In this document: positions 44,032 through 55,680 of the stretch, in pieces
Layout of the letters: the number at the start of each line of letters is the position of its first letter
Numbering within the stretch: position 1 is the first letter of the stretch
Origin: Alligator mississippiensis
Lineage: Eukaryota > Chordata > Crocodylia > Alligatoridae
NCBI RefSeq assembly: GCF_030867095.1
Contig: NC_081824.1
Location: 241,119,219-241,183,218, forward strand
Reading direction: 5' to 3'
Length of the DNA stretch: 64,000 nt
Position numbers and translations under genes: made by a program
Notes under the pieces: generated by a model
What the model saw: only the letters and a program-made list of their open reading frames with translations
Databases searched by the model: none
What the model was told of the DNA's origin: nothing

Positions 44032-46911
44032 CTAGGTGATAGCATCACCTCTCTTGGAAGCCCATTCCAGATCCTGGCCACCCTTACTGTGAACATTTTT
44101 TTTCCTAATATCTAACCTAAATCCACTCTCAACTAGTTTACACCCGTTATTCCTAGTCAGTCCCTGGGGCGCCTTAGTAAACAGCGTTTCCCCTGTTCCC
44201 TGTTGACCTCCCCTAATAAATTTATAGGCAGCCACAAGATCTACCCTCAGCCATCTCTTATGAAGGCTGAAGAGATTCAGCTCTGTCAACCTCCCCCTGT
44301 AGGATCTATCACGAAGGCCACTAATCATGCGAGTGGCCCTCCTCTGGACCCTCTCGAGATTCCCCACGTCCCTCTTGAAGTGTGCCCAAAACTGGACACA
44401 GTACTTCAACTGCAGCCTGACCAGTGCCGCATAGATGGGGAGCATCACCTCCTTTGTTCTATTAGTCATGTACCTGCTAATGCATGACAAAGTGCAATTG
44501 GCCTTGTTGGTGGCCTTGTTACACTGCCAGCTCATGTTCATCTTGCAGTCAGTTATGACTCCAAGATCCCTCTCTGCCTCTGAGCTGCTGAGAAGGACAT
44601 TCCCCAACCTATAGGTGTGCTGGGGGTTCCTCCTTCCCAGGTGGAGTACCTTACATTTATCTTTATTAAATTGCATCTTATTTCTCTCTGCCCATTGATC
44701 CAACCTGTCCAGGTCAGCCTGAATCTGCTCCCTGCCCTCTGGTGTACTAACTTTGCCCCATAACTTGGTATCATCAGCAAACTTGGAGAGGGTGCTCTCT
44801 ATGCCCTTGTCCAAATCGCTGATGAAGATATTAAATAACATCGGTCTGAGGACCGAACCCTGCGGGACCCCACTGCCCACCTCCCTCCAGGCCGAGAAGG
44901 GGCCATCCACCACCACTCTCTGGGTGCGGTCCCTAAGCCAGTTGGCCACCCACCTGACTGTGTAGGCATCCGCTCCACAGTCTGCTAGCTTCCCAATGAG
45001 AATAGGATGCGAAACTGTGTCGAAGGCCTTCCTAAAGTCCAGGAAGATGACATCAGCCTCAGCTCCCACGTCCAGGCAGTGTGTGACCTGGTCATAGAAG
45101 GCTACAAGATTTGTCAGGCAGGATCTACCTGTGACAGACCTGTGCTGGTTTCCCCTCAGCATCGTTTCCCCTGCTAGGCCTGCACAAATGTGTTCTTTGA
45201 TTATTTTTTCTAGCATTTTCCCAGGAATAGAGGTAAGACTGACTGGTCTAAAGTTACCTGGCTCATCCCTTCTCCCTTTCTTGAAAATGGGCACCACATT
45301 GGCCCTTCTCCAGTCCTCAGGGACCTGGCCAGAGCACCACGAGTGCTCAAACAGCTGTGCCAGTGGCTCAGCTATGACACTGGACAATTCTTTCAGCAGC
45401 CATGGATGGAGGTCATCCGGGCCTGCTGACTTGTACCCATCCAGCTCCTCCAGGAGCGCCTTAACTATTTCAGAACTAACTGTAGGTGGACTGGTGCCCT
45501 GTGGACATCTGGCAATGATCGAGGTGGGGGAATTGGCTTGGTTGGTACATAGAAATACTGAAGCAAAGAACTCTGGTTTTTTCCCTGCGTCAACTACCAA
45601 CTGTCCTGATTTGTCCTGCAGGGGCCCTATGTTGTTCTGAGCTTTCCTTTTGCCCACTATATACCTGAAGAAGGACTTTTTATGGTCCTTGATTGTTGAA
45701 GCCAGCCTGAGCTCAAGCCCCGCCTTGGCCTGTCTAACTGATTCCCTGCAATAGCGCACCAGGGAGATATATTCCTCCTTGGTGGCTACTCCCTGCTTCC
45801 ATTGCCTATACATCTCTTTCTTTGCCCCCAGACTCTCCTAGTGTTCCCTGTTCAGCCAAGGGGGCTTTTTTGCCCCCTTACCTCCCTACGTAATGGGACT
45901 GACTCCTTTTGAGCCCCAAGGATCACTCCCTTTAGATACCTCCAACCCTCCTGGACCCCCATTTTGCTCTATGTTCTTGAGTTGCATCCCCTCATTAACT
46001 AGCCTTCTAAGCTTGCTAAAGCTGGCCCTTCTGGAGCAACACCTTAGCCCCACTAATTACTTTACCCACCCTTTGCTGGATAGTGAACTTGACCAAGTGA
46101 TGGTCACTATCTCCCAGGCTGCCATGAACTCGCATGTTCCCCACGAGATCATCCCCTGTTGCTAAGACCAGGTCAAGCAAGGCGCTACCCTTGGTGGGAC
46201 TAGACACCACCTGGGTTAGGTGGAGGTCCTCCATACAGTGTAAGAACCTTCGTGAGCAGCTTGTTTTGGCTGTCTGCTCCTCCCAGCAGATATCTGGATA
46301 GTTTAGATCACCCATGACCACTGCCTCCCTCGCCTGTGTGGCGTCTGCTAGCTGCCCAGAGAATACATGGTCTAGCTCTTGATCCTGATGAGGAGGCCTG
46401 TAGTAGACCCCCACAACCAAGTCTTTTTCCCCTGGCCCCCCCCCCCCCCCCCCGATCCTGACCCACAATGCCTCGGTGTTCCCCTCCTCCACTCCCGCCT
46501 TAATGGTGGAAGACTTATACTGCTCCTTAACGTAAAGTGCTACCCCCCCCCCACCTTTTTTCCCCTCACTCTGTCATGCCTATACAACCTATACCCCTCA
46601 ATGCCTACTGCCCAGTCATGTGTAGAATCCCACCATGTCTTGGTTAGTCTGACTAGGTCATACTAGGTGCTGGCAAGCAAGAGTATGAGCTCCTCCTGCT
46701 TGTTCCCCATACTCCTGACGTTTGTATAAAGACATTTTAGTCCCCCAAAGGGGGCTCTTGGTGCCCCTGTGCCTTGATGGCATGTGTTCCCTTTATTACT
46801 TACCTGGTGTGGTCTGGTGCCTTGTTTATGGCTTACCAACCCCTTAATACTTACCTGGTGCAATCTGGCGTCTTGTTTGTGGTTTACCAACCCTGGGCTC
46901 TCTTCGACCAC
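44032..46911 (-). pseudogene. CR1 ORF2, broken (endonuclease-RT)
   Basis: The start is at 46911 (MVEESPGLVNHKQ..). YTNVRSMGNKQEEL is followed by an early in-frame stop near 46,663. Poly-C tracts at 46,440-46,453 and 46,545-46,552 shift the frame. The endonuclease part (VVGVYYRPPH, MGDLNYPDICWE, GSLGDSDHH) lies at 46,016-46,492. The RT (44,032-45,813) has VIFLDFRKAFDTVSHP, GVPQGSVL and KFADDTKLWG. At least one stop and two frame changes disable it. Confidence 0.85.
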
Positions 46912-46932
46912 CGGTTCCCCGACCCGTCAAGC

Positions 46933-47850
46933 CTAGTTGAAAGCTCTTCGGAGGAGACTAGCCAACCTGTGGGCGAACAGATACTTACCTCTGGGAGAAA
47001 GATGAAGATCATCATCTCCCAGGAAGCCTCTTCCCTGGAAGTGCTTGTCATGGCTGTAGAATCCAAAGCTATCCTGAAGACACCAACTCTGGAGCTGCCG
47101 GTTGACTTCCTTGATGTGGGCACCCTGGAGACTCTGGCTGCTGTCAACCGGAAGGATGGAAGAAAATACAACCTGTGCTCCAGTCTTCTTGAGGCTGTCT
47201 CCCAGTTCATGGAAGTCCTTTATGATGCAATCAGGGCTGGTCCTAGCCACATCGTTGGTTCCCACATGGACGAGGACCGTAGGGTAGTAGTCAGAGGGCT
47301 TAATGAGAGCAGGAATTGCCTCAGTGATGTCCCTGATCTTGGCTCCAGGCATGCAGGAGACTTCTGTCACCATAGGATCCGGTCGACAGATCAGCCTCTC
47401 CGTGCCTCTCTGGATCGAGTCACCCACCACAATCACTAGGCGTTTCTTCTTCTGCCTGGGCAGTGATCTCCCAGCTTGCCCAGTAGGGGCTACAGGGATC
47501 ACCTCCTCTGCAGGAAAATGCTCCTCCTCTGTCTCCTCCATGGTTATCAGGGCCCTGTATCTGTTTCCCACGTGCAATGGGGAAGCAGACACCAGGCCCT
47601 GCCGCCTGGATCCAGAGGTGACTGTCCTCCACTCCCTTGCTGCAGACTCCTCGCGTGGAGTTTCACCCGTGGGCATCTGGAGCTGTAAGGAATGAAAATA
47701 CCTGTCAATCACAGCCTCATCATCTCTGATCCCCCTTAGCCTGCTCACTGCCCTCTGGAGTTCCCTCACCTGCTCCTCCAAGCCCCGAAAGTGGGCACAT
47801 GAGGGACAGGCAAGGGGGCTCCCCCCCCCCTCCCCTGATGGCAGGGTCAC
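46933..47850 (-). CDS. CR1 ORF1, SGNH/GDSL-type esterase
   Basis: 305 codons, intact. The N-terminus has a CPSC/leucine-rich coiled-coil-like stretch (LEEQVRELQRAVSRLRGIRD) likely to multimerise. The C-terminal half is the CR1 esterase domain with VVGDSIQRG (nucleophile serine), LVHVGTNDVAR (block III) and DDLHLSPRG (catalytic Asp/His). CR1-clade ORF1 esterases are described in the literature; their role in retrotransposition is not settled. The protein may still be made from this copy even though ORF2 is broken. Confidence 0.88.
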   Translation of the reverse strand: MTLPSGEGGGSPLACPSCAHFRGLEEQVRELQRAVSRLRGIRDDEAVIDRYFHSLQLQMPTGETPREESAAREWRTVTSGSRRQGLVSASPLHVGNRYRALITMEETEEEHFPAEEVIPVAPTGQAGRSLPRQKKKRLVIVVGDSIQRGTERLICRPDPMVTEVSCMPGAKIRDITEAIPALIKPSDYYPTVLVHVGTNDVARTSPDCIIKDFHELGDSLKKTGAQVVFSSILPVDSSQSLQGAHIKEVNRQLQSWCLQDSFGFYSHDKHFQGRGFLGDDDLHLSPRGKYLFAHRLASLLRRAFN

Positions 47851-49364
47851 CGCCAGGCCACCCCTGCAGGCAGGGGGCAGGGCTCCGTCTGAGTGGACAC
47901 CTCAGAGGAACCATGGGTGGGCAGCGCCATCTGAGCTGCAGCTGCATCCCGTGCTCTTACCTTAGCTGCTCTTAGCTGCTGAGCTTCGAGTCATCATTGC
48001 TCTTGCTAGGTGTTCCTTCTTGTTGCTTACTCTTTGGGCACCCGCCTCACGTGAATGTCTGCGCAAACGCAGGCACGCTCTGTTTGCGCGCTCTGTTTGC
48101 ACGCGGCTCGGGAGCGCAGCTCAGTCAAGAGAGATCCAGGGGCTTCCCCTCTGGATCCACTGCAGCTGTGCCGGCTCCTGCCCCACTTACCTTCAGGGGG
48201 CCAGCTGCTGCTGCCCCCGCTGTTGCTTCTTAGCCTCCACCGCCTCAAGGATGTTGCAGGGGGCGCATGTGTGCTGAGAGCCCGCACGTGTGCCCAGTCA
48301 GCCTCCTCTCCCTCCTACTGCACCCAACTGCCATATTCCATTAAATCAAATTCTGAAGCCATTTAACTGATTACATACAAATGTACTGGACTTTTATAAT
48401 CCATTGCCCAACTAGAAGTTAGCTTCTGGCAGTGCATCAAGTATTAATGCTAAACAGCTATTTTCAGTGGTATATTGGGCTAAGAAAGGTCAGAGGATGA
48501 AACAAGGAGCGAGGCATTCCTGGCTTGGAAGTTGATTCAGAGCATAGATGCACCTTCCAGTTTTAGGTCTTTCAGTTTTGTTTTATAGAAGTGGGTTATC
48601 TTGCTCATCTTGGATTATCTTTATCCTGTTTTGGCATGGAAGCCAAAAGAGAGATGGCAGAGCTAGCTTTTTGCATGGTAGGCAGCTAGTCCTTTCTGAA
48701 GTTCTGTAGTTTGGATTGTCTTTTCTTACCTAGTCCCTATGACTGTTCCTTGATATAGGTAGTAAAATTTGTAAGTCGGGGATACTGTTCTGCTAAATTT
48801 AGAATGCCAGCTGCTTTAAATATGTCTGAGCCTGCTATCAGTTACATAGGCATCTGTTTCAGTCAGGCACATCCTTCTAGGGAGGGGGGATTAGCACTAT
48901 TTAAAGTTGAGTGAGGTTAAGATTCTTGTAACATTAAGAAACTTGGTATTTCCCCTTCCTCCTTTAATGTGCTAGAATGCACTGGTGCTGAAAAAAATTG
49001 ATATATTCTGTGACTCAGAATGTTTATCTTCATGAGCTTCAGTCTTGGGAAAACTGATTTCTTTTGAATGGTAGGCTAATATAGTTTGCTCCTCTTGAAT
49101 TATACTATTAAGGAGTATTCATCTCTGATGCAAGTAGGTGCAGACCATGTCTAATTCATCTGTCTGAAAGATTGAGAGAGAACTCAGTGGGACTCCTGTC
49201 GGATCCAATGGGACTGAAGTTAACCCGTTGATACAGTCTGTTAAATTCAAATCAGCAGTTTGAGAACAGACATAGCTCTGTTGAAGACTGTACATAACCT
49301 CACCTCAGGGAGTGGGCCAAGAAAATCTTTATTGGTGCACCCCTAGTAATTACCTTGAGCAGGA

Positions 49365-49940
49365 GTTGGCAACCTATGGCCTATGGGCCAGATCTGGCTC
49401 ATGAAGAAACTTTTACCAAACCCTCCAAGTACATCAAAAAAATTATATTTATTTTCACATGGCTGGAGTGCATGACCAGAGATACTTTATTTCAGGGCTG
49501 TCCAATTGGCAGGTTGTAGGCCAATGCAGCCCACAAGTGGTTAATGTGCAACCTGTGGACTGCTGGGGCAGAACAGTGTGGCAGGAGGGTACATGCTAGG
49601 AAGGGTTGGTGAGAAGAATGTGCGCTCCACAGTAGTGTCAATGAGGAGCTAGGAAAGCAGGGGTTAGGAGTGCCTGTGCATTTCAGTTAAAAGGCTCATG
49701 TAGCTTGGGGGGCCTTGTACTGCTCAGGCATCAGCAGTGGAGCTTGTGTGGTAGTGAAGAGACTTCTGCCCATGTAGGAGGGGGGGAGGCAGGGATTAAT
49801 GCTCTCTTCATGCAGCGGAGGTGCTGGGTCGCCCATGGAATGTGTGGCCCAGAGTCTGTGACGAGTATGGCATGGTGGCCCCTGGCCAGTCTGAAGCTAG
49901 ACAGCCATGCTTTAGTTCAAGCCCAGATTGACTATATATA
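49365..49940. mobile_element. Two decayed hAT-like elements
   Basis: At 49,365 CAGGAGTTGGCAACCTATGG and at 49,495 CAGGGCTGTCCAATTGGCAG are typical hAT left termini, with the second inside or next to the first. Right ends are not resolved and there is no coding capacity. Confidence 0.45.
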
Positions 49941-50879
49941 AGAACTGGGTGAAATCTGTGGCCCACGTTGCACAGGAGGTTGCACTCTGAGCCCCATGGA
50001 CCTTAAAACTAAGAGTGAAATAACCCTATATATCAATGTCACAAACATTCTGAACTCTCTTGGTTTTTCTGAGTTCTTTGCAATAGAAGAATCGCTCTCA
50101 CTTTTTTGCATTGCCAAAAGAAGTGAAAGCTAAGAGCTAGCATTTTTTTGAGGCGTGCCTTGAGAATCACTGCTTAATAGTTGGTATTGGAACAGCATAC
50201 ACTGGATATCTTAAAGTGTGCATCTGGGCTATAAATACTCAAAGGACAATGTTGGGAAGGGCTCTATTCCCATGCTTTTAAGATCTGTGAGAAGAGAGGT
50301 GTAGTTAGCAGTGTTAATCTGAAGTCAAATGAAAGGGTAGATCTGCACCTTACACATTTACTTTGGTTAGTCTGTTATATAGCACAAGTTTTTCTTGGCT
50401 GAAGCCTACCCACTTAAATTAGATGCTGTGAAGGGCATGTACAACACTCTATAAAAGGAAAGGGAAATTTGAATACAAAAGACGGGGTGAGGGGTGACGA
50501 CTCTTTCGCCCCTGTGCATTTATTGCTTGTTTGTTTGTGCTGGAGAGGCAAACAAACAAGCAATAAACTCATAGGAACAAAAGAGTTTCAAAAGGTAATC
50601 CAGGGAATGGGATAACGATTGGTTGTCTCTGTTTAAACCAGACTTAATATGTAGGATCTATCTAAGTTGCAGTGAGATGATGGATTTTTCATGGCCTGCT
50701 CAAGGTGCACAGAGCTGATTTTTGTAGGCATTTTGTGGTGGTCCCATTCCTTGTGCTGCTAATTGGTGGAAGATGGTACTTCTTTCTTCATCTTCAAGAA
50801 GTAGTGGACGTCACTACTTCTTTCTTCATCCTGCCTCTCTCTGCTGATTGGCAGAGGATACCTTCACTCAGTCTACCAC

Positions 50880-53800
50880 ACTAACTTTTTTTTTCAGGAA
50901 ATCGTGGCGATCACGGATAACATTGTTTTTTGTAGGTCCCTATTAATCCAATGCAGTCTGTGGGTGATCTCTTGTTGTGCAGTTTCCTTTTTAAATCAGT
51001 GGTTCAGAGTTTGCTTCCTAAGCCACAGTGAGGTCTGTGATGTAGTATCCAGGGAGGTGACAGTATTCTGCTGCAGGCCTGAGCGTCTTTCTCCAGCTGG
51101 CATTATATTAGTATTCATTTATTTTGTCACATAGGGATTGCCCGTCTATCCGGTATAGACCACAGAGGGCTTTAAGCATGTGATGGCATGTATGACAGGG
51201 GAATTGCAAGTGAATTAAGTTGGAGGTTACCAGTGTTATTTAGTCCAATGATGATTTGGTCTATATTGATGTTAGGGTACAGAAGTTATCTAGGTCAGTT
51301 GCAAGGCCTGGTACCTCAGTACCAGTGGGAGTTTAGTAGCCTGCTTCTTGAGAGATGTCATTTGAGGCTGACTTTAAACCAGGACAGGTTTATTCCTCGT
51401 GACTACTTTGAGATGGTCATCCTTCTCCGGGAGGGGTTGGAGGTCATTAATGATGTGTCTAAGGTGCTCAAGCCAGGCAGTTGTAGGTATAGGTGAAAAC
51501 CAGAGGGACTCTGTTGTCCTTGTCTCAGGGTTGGTATTGTAGCAGGTTGGAGCAGAGTCTGAATCTGGCTTTGATCTGAGTGGCCACAGTTTTGGGGCTA
51601 CAGTTTTGGTTTCCAGTACAATGTGGTGGCAATGTAGCCATTGCACACCAATACGGTAGTGTCTAAGAGGCAGATTTTCTGCATGGAATATTCTAGAATT
51701 AGTTTGATGAAGGGGTGGAAGTTGTTAAAGCTCTAGAGAATTTTTCACCAGAAATTTCTTCCCATAGATTCATAGGTGTTATGGTCGGAAGGGACCTCAG
51801 TAGGTCATCGAGTCCGACCCCCTGCCCTGGACCGGAAAGAGCCCTGGGGTCAGACAACCGCAGCTAGGTGCTTGTCTAGCCTTCTCTTAAAAACCCCACC
51901 AAGGTAGGGGAGAGCACCACCTCCCTTGAAAGCCCATTCCAGATTCTGGCAACCCGTACTGTGAAGAAGTTCTTTCTAATGTCTAACTTAAATCTGCTCT
52001 CTGTCAATTTGTGGCCATTGTTCCTAGTTACTTCAGGGGGTGCCCTGGTAAATAGAGCATCTCCTATTCCCTGCTGCCCTCCCCTGATGAATTTATAGGC
52101 AGCCACAAGATCACCTCTCAGCCTTCTCTTGCGAAGAGATCTAGCTCCCTCAGTCTCTCCTCATAGGGCCTTGCCTGCAGGCCTCTGACCACAGGAGTGG
52201 CCCTCCTCTGAATCCTCTTCAGATTCTCTGCATCCCTCTTGAAGTCTGGCGCCCAAAACTGGATGCAGTGCTCCAACTGCAGTTTGACCAGTGCCACATA
52301 GAGGGGAAGCATCACCTCCCTGGACCTGTTCATCATGCATCTGCTAAGGCATGATAAAGTGCAGTTAGCCTTGTTGATCACTTTGTCACATTGACGACTC
52401 GTGTTCATCTTGGAGTCAACTATGACTCCAAGATCCCTTTCCGCTGCTGTGCTGCTGAGAAGGTCATCCCCCAGCTTGTAAGTGTGTTCGTGGCTCTTTT
52501 TGCCCAGGTGCAGCACTTTGCATTTGTCTTTGATGATCTGCATCCTATTTAATTTCGCCCATTTTTTCCAACCTGTTCAGATCCACCTGGATCCATTATG
52601 CCCTACCCTCCAGTGTGTTAACTTTGCCTCATAATTCGGTATCATTGGCAAACTTAGACAGGGTGCTCTCTAAGCCCTCGTCCAAGTCACTGATGAAGAC
52701 CTTAAATAGCACTGGTACATGGACCGAGCCTTGCAGGACTCCAATGCCCACATTGTTCCAGGTCGATATCGACCCATCCACTACCACTCTCTGGGTGCGA
52801 CCCCTAAGCCAATTTGCCACCCACCTGACCATGTAATCGTCTGCATCACAGCCTCTCAGTTTTACTTACAAGAATGGAATGCAATACCATATCAAAGGCC
52901 TTCTTAAAGTCTAGGTAGATGACATCTACCTCAACTCCTGCATCTAAGCATTTTGTGACCTAGTCATAAAAAAGAAACAAGGTTAGTCGGGTAGGATGTA
53001 CCTGCAATGAACCTGTGCTGATTTTCTTTCAGCATTATTTCCCCTGCTGGACTCCCACAAATGTGATTCTTAATGATTTTTCCAGTTTTCCCAAGGATAG
53101 AGGTGAGACTAACTGGCTTATAGTTTCCTGGTTCGTCCCTCCTACCTTTCTTGAAAATAGGGACCCCGTTGGCCCTTTTCCAGTCCTCTGGGACCTGACC
53201 GGAGCACCATAAGTGCTCGAACAGCCATGCCAGCGCCCTTCAGCACCCTTGGATGAAGTTCATCTGGGTCCGCTGATTTGAACACATCCATCCCCTCCAA
53301 GTGCCCCTTCACTAAGTCTCCACTGTGTCCATACAATGATGTCATTGATGTAGCTTAGGTAGATTGCAGAGGAAATGGACTTCGAGGTCTGTTATAAATA
53401 TGTTGGCATACATGTGCCCAATGGTAGTGGTATTTGTTTATAGGTATAGGGAGACCCTAAACATGAAATAGTTTAGTGTCAGGGTAAAGCAGGAGAATGT
53501 AATGGAAATGGAAGCAACTTTCTTATTAGGGATAATGTTCCTTGTGGCTTGTTATCTGTCTTCATGTGGGATGTTGGCATACAGAGATGCAGCATTCATG
53601 GTAGCCAGTATGGTGTTAGCTGGAAGCTAGTCAATGGAAGCTAGTTTCTTTAAGTTATCTGTGGTGTCTTTCAAAAAGTTGACAGCTTCAGTGGTATATG
53701 GGAATAGGATAGAGACAACACAGCTAGAAACTCCTTCTGTGATGGTGCCAGTGCCAGAGGAAGTGGGGCATCCTGGGTTGCCAGATTTGTGGATCTTGGG
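50880..53800 (-). pseudogene. Penelope-like element (RT plus GIY-YIG), split by a CR1
   Basis: Reading the minus strand from 53,800: LPKIHKSGNPG, ATMNAASLYANIPHED (RT box A of the Penelope type) and SYINDIIVWT (YxDD box) at about 53,340. After the CR1 insert it resumes at 51,770 with FNNFHPFIKLILEYSMQKIC, LLDTTVLVCNGYIATTLYW. Near 51,190 KALCGLYRIDGQSLCDKINE resembles the GIY-YIG endonuclease, followed by PAGERRSGLQQN near the end. Stops and frame changes are present. Confidence 0.75.
51772..53340 (-). mobile_element. CR1 LINE, 5'-truncated, inside the Penelope-like element
   Basis: The 3' tail is at 51,772 (catagattcataggtgttat). RT parts on the minus strand: DKCKVLHLGKKSHEHTYKLG, LSKFANDTEL (box C decayed from FADD), QRVVVDGSISTWNNVG, and an N-terminal RT scrap at 53,142-53,340. 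It has multiple frame breaks. It sits immediately after the Penelope YxDD box, so it is younger than that element. Confidence 0.78.
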
Positions 53801-54682
53801 TAATAAGCAGGGATCCTGGTTTTCCCTGATTAAAAAAATTACAAATTCTCTGGTTTAAAATCCCCAAAGTCCATAATTAAAATGTAAAGGCCTCCCACAG
53901 CCCATGGCCACCGTGCCCTCCCCCCCCCCCCCATTCCTGCTGGAGGGCGTCCCCAACTGCCAGGGCTACAGTGCCAGAGACCCAGGTCTGCAGCCCCCTG
54001 CCCCTGACAGAAGGCAGTGGCTGTTGCAGGAGCACGGAGCTGGCTTCCCTCCTGCTGCCTTCCTGCTGCGGGCGGAGGTGGAGTTGTCTCCCAGCCGTAG
54101 TGCACCCTCCTGAGAGGCAAAGGGGACCCATGCCCCACAGATCGGGGGCGGGGGGGGGCAGGGGTGCACTGTGAGCTCGTGCTCCCTGCCCTGCTGCCTT
54201 CCCCCAGGGCATCTGCAGTGCACTGTGTGCAACCTGACGCGGCAGGGCATCACAGGGCTGCTCAGGAAAGCTACTTGCCCCTGTGAGCTCTGGACTGCCA
54301 TGGTGAAACTTCCTGTGTGCGCATGAGTAGCAGTGAGGGGCAAAATCTCACGCTGCCACGCGCGTGCAGGGAAAGTGTCACCACAGCAGCGCAGAGCTTT
54401 CAGAGGCAAGCAGCTTTCCTGCACGGCCCTGCTGTCTTGCTGCGCCTGGTCATACATGCTGTGCTGCAGAGGCTCCAGGGCAGGGCAACAGGGCAGGGAA
54501 CATAAGCGTGCACCCACCCTGCGCCCCCGCCCTTCCCACAGACTGGGGGGGCGTGGGTCCCCCCTGCCCACCAGGAATACACATTGCAGCAGGAAGCTGG
54601 CCCTACCCTCCGCCGCCACACAAGCCACCCACGGCCTTGCTCTGCTCCTTGACAGGGCTCTGCACTTTGCAGACCCAAGTGT

Positions 54683-55344
54683 CAGTTAGACGCGGGAGCG
54701 GCGAGAGATGCGCGGGTGAAAGCTCGCTGTGCCCCCGCTCCCCCGAAGCCCCCCAGAAACCCTCCAGCAGCCGCGGAGCCCCCCACTGACCCCCAGCGCA
54801 GCCGGGGTAAGCGGGGCCCGTGGAGAGAAGGGGCTAACCCCGTAGTGTGTGTGTGGGAGGCGGCAGCTGAGTGGAGCCGGGCCGGGTCAAGCCCCGCCCA
54901 GGCCCCTACTTGGCCCAGCCCCCCAGGGAGAGAGAGAGAGAGAGAAGGGGGGGTACTCACCAGCCCCCCTCCAGTAAGGCAGGGTCCCCCAAATCCCGGG
55001 CAGGGCCCCCGTATTTGCCTTAAGAGCAGCTTCCTCGATGGCAGGCCCACTGCACATGCGCGCAGTTTAAAAGGGCCCGCCGACCGGGAATAAGCCCAGT
55101 TAGACGCGGGAGCGGCGAGAGACGCGCGGGTGAAAGCTCGCTGCGCCCCCGCTCCCCCGAAGCCCCCCAGAAACCCTCCAGAAGCCGCGGAGCCCCCCGC
55201 TGACCCCCAGCGCAGCCGGGGTAAGCGGGGCCCGTGGAGAGAAGGGGCTAACCCCTTAGTGTGTGTGTGGGAGGCGGCAGCTGAGTGGAGCCGGGCCGGG
55301 TCAAGCCCCGCCCAGGCCCCTACTTCGCCCAGCCCCCCAGGGAG
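54683..55344 (+). repeat. Tandem 248-bp 5' modules of the CR1
   Basis: Unit A 54,683-54,930 and unit B 55,097-55,344 are collinear without gaps and differ at about 6 of 248 positions. Between them lie 166 bp that include TTTAAAAGGG about 20 bp upstream of unit B. Each unit begins CAGTTAGACGCGGGAGCGG and contains a good donor-like GGGGTAAGCG. The arrangement resembles promoter monomers of rodent L1, which is inference. Confidence 0.85.
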
Positions 55345-55680
55345 CCACGCGAACAGGCTGCTCAAACAGGCGCGCTTCTCTGCCGGCGCGTGAGTTAGCG
55401 CGGAGTTCGCACGGGAGGGCGTGCGGGAGGGCGCCAGACCCTGCCTGCGCACCCCCCAGGGTAGACAGTCCCAGCCGTAGCCAGCCTACCAGAGGCATGA
55501 CACGGATGGGCACGCGCCGCACCCCAAGGGTCCCCTCGGGCTCCGCGGCCCCCCCCCTCTGGCACCTCAGACACGGCCACCCAGACGGAGCCCCTGGTTC
55601 CGGGCTCCACGCAGACGGAGCCCCTGGCTCTCGGCTGCGGGGGCTGCCTGTCCCTTTTTCAGGCTCTGGGGCCTGGGAGC

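Larger units (their letters stand above)
43895..48320 (-). mobile_element. Near full-length CR1 LINE
   Basis: The 3' tail is at 43,895. ORF2 is broken (43.9-46.9 kb), ORF1 is intact (46,933-47,850) and a GC-rich 5' leader runs to about 48,320. The gap between ORF1 stop and ORF2 start is about 20 nt. It is one of two elements here that retain ORF1. It belongs to a different subfamily from the plus-strand copy at 54.7 kb, since the ORF1 proteins align only in the esterase core. Confidence 0.85.

Noticed and set aside
55097..55344. Second 248-bp unit as an independent CR1 insertion
   Set aside because: It is collinear, in the same orientation, has a constant period and no 3' tail between units, so tandem duplication fits better.
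54682..55452. 256-codon minus-strand ORF with internal repeats
   Set aside because: Its repeats are simply the antisense of the duplicated CR1 5' module; the stop-free frame follows from GC content.
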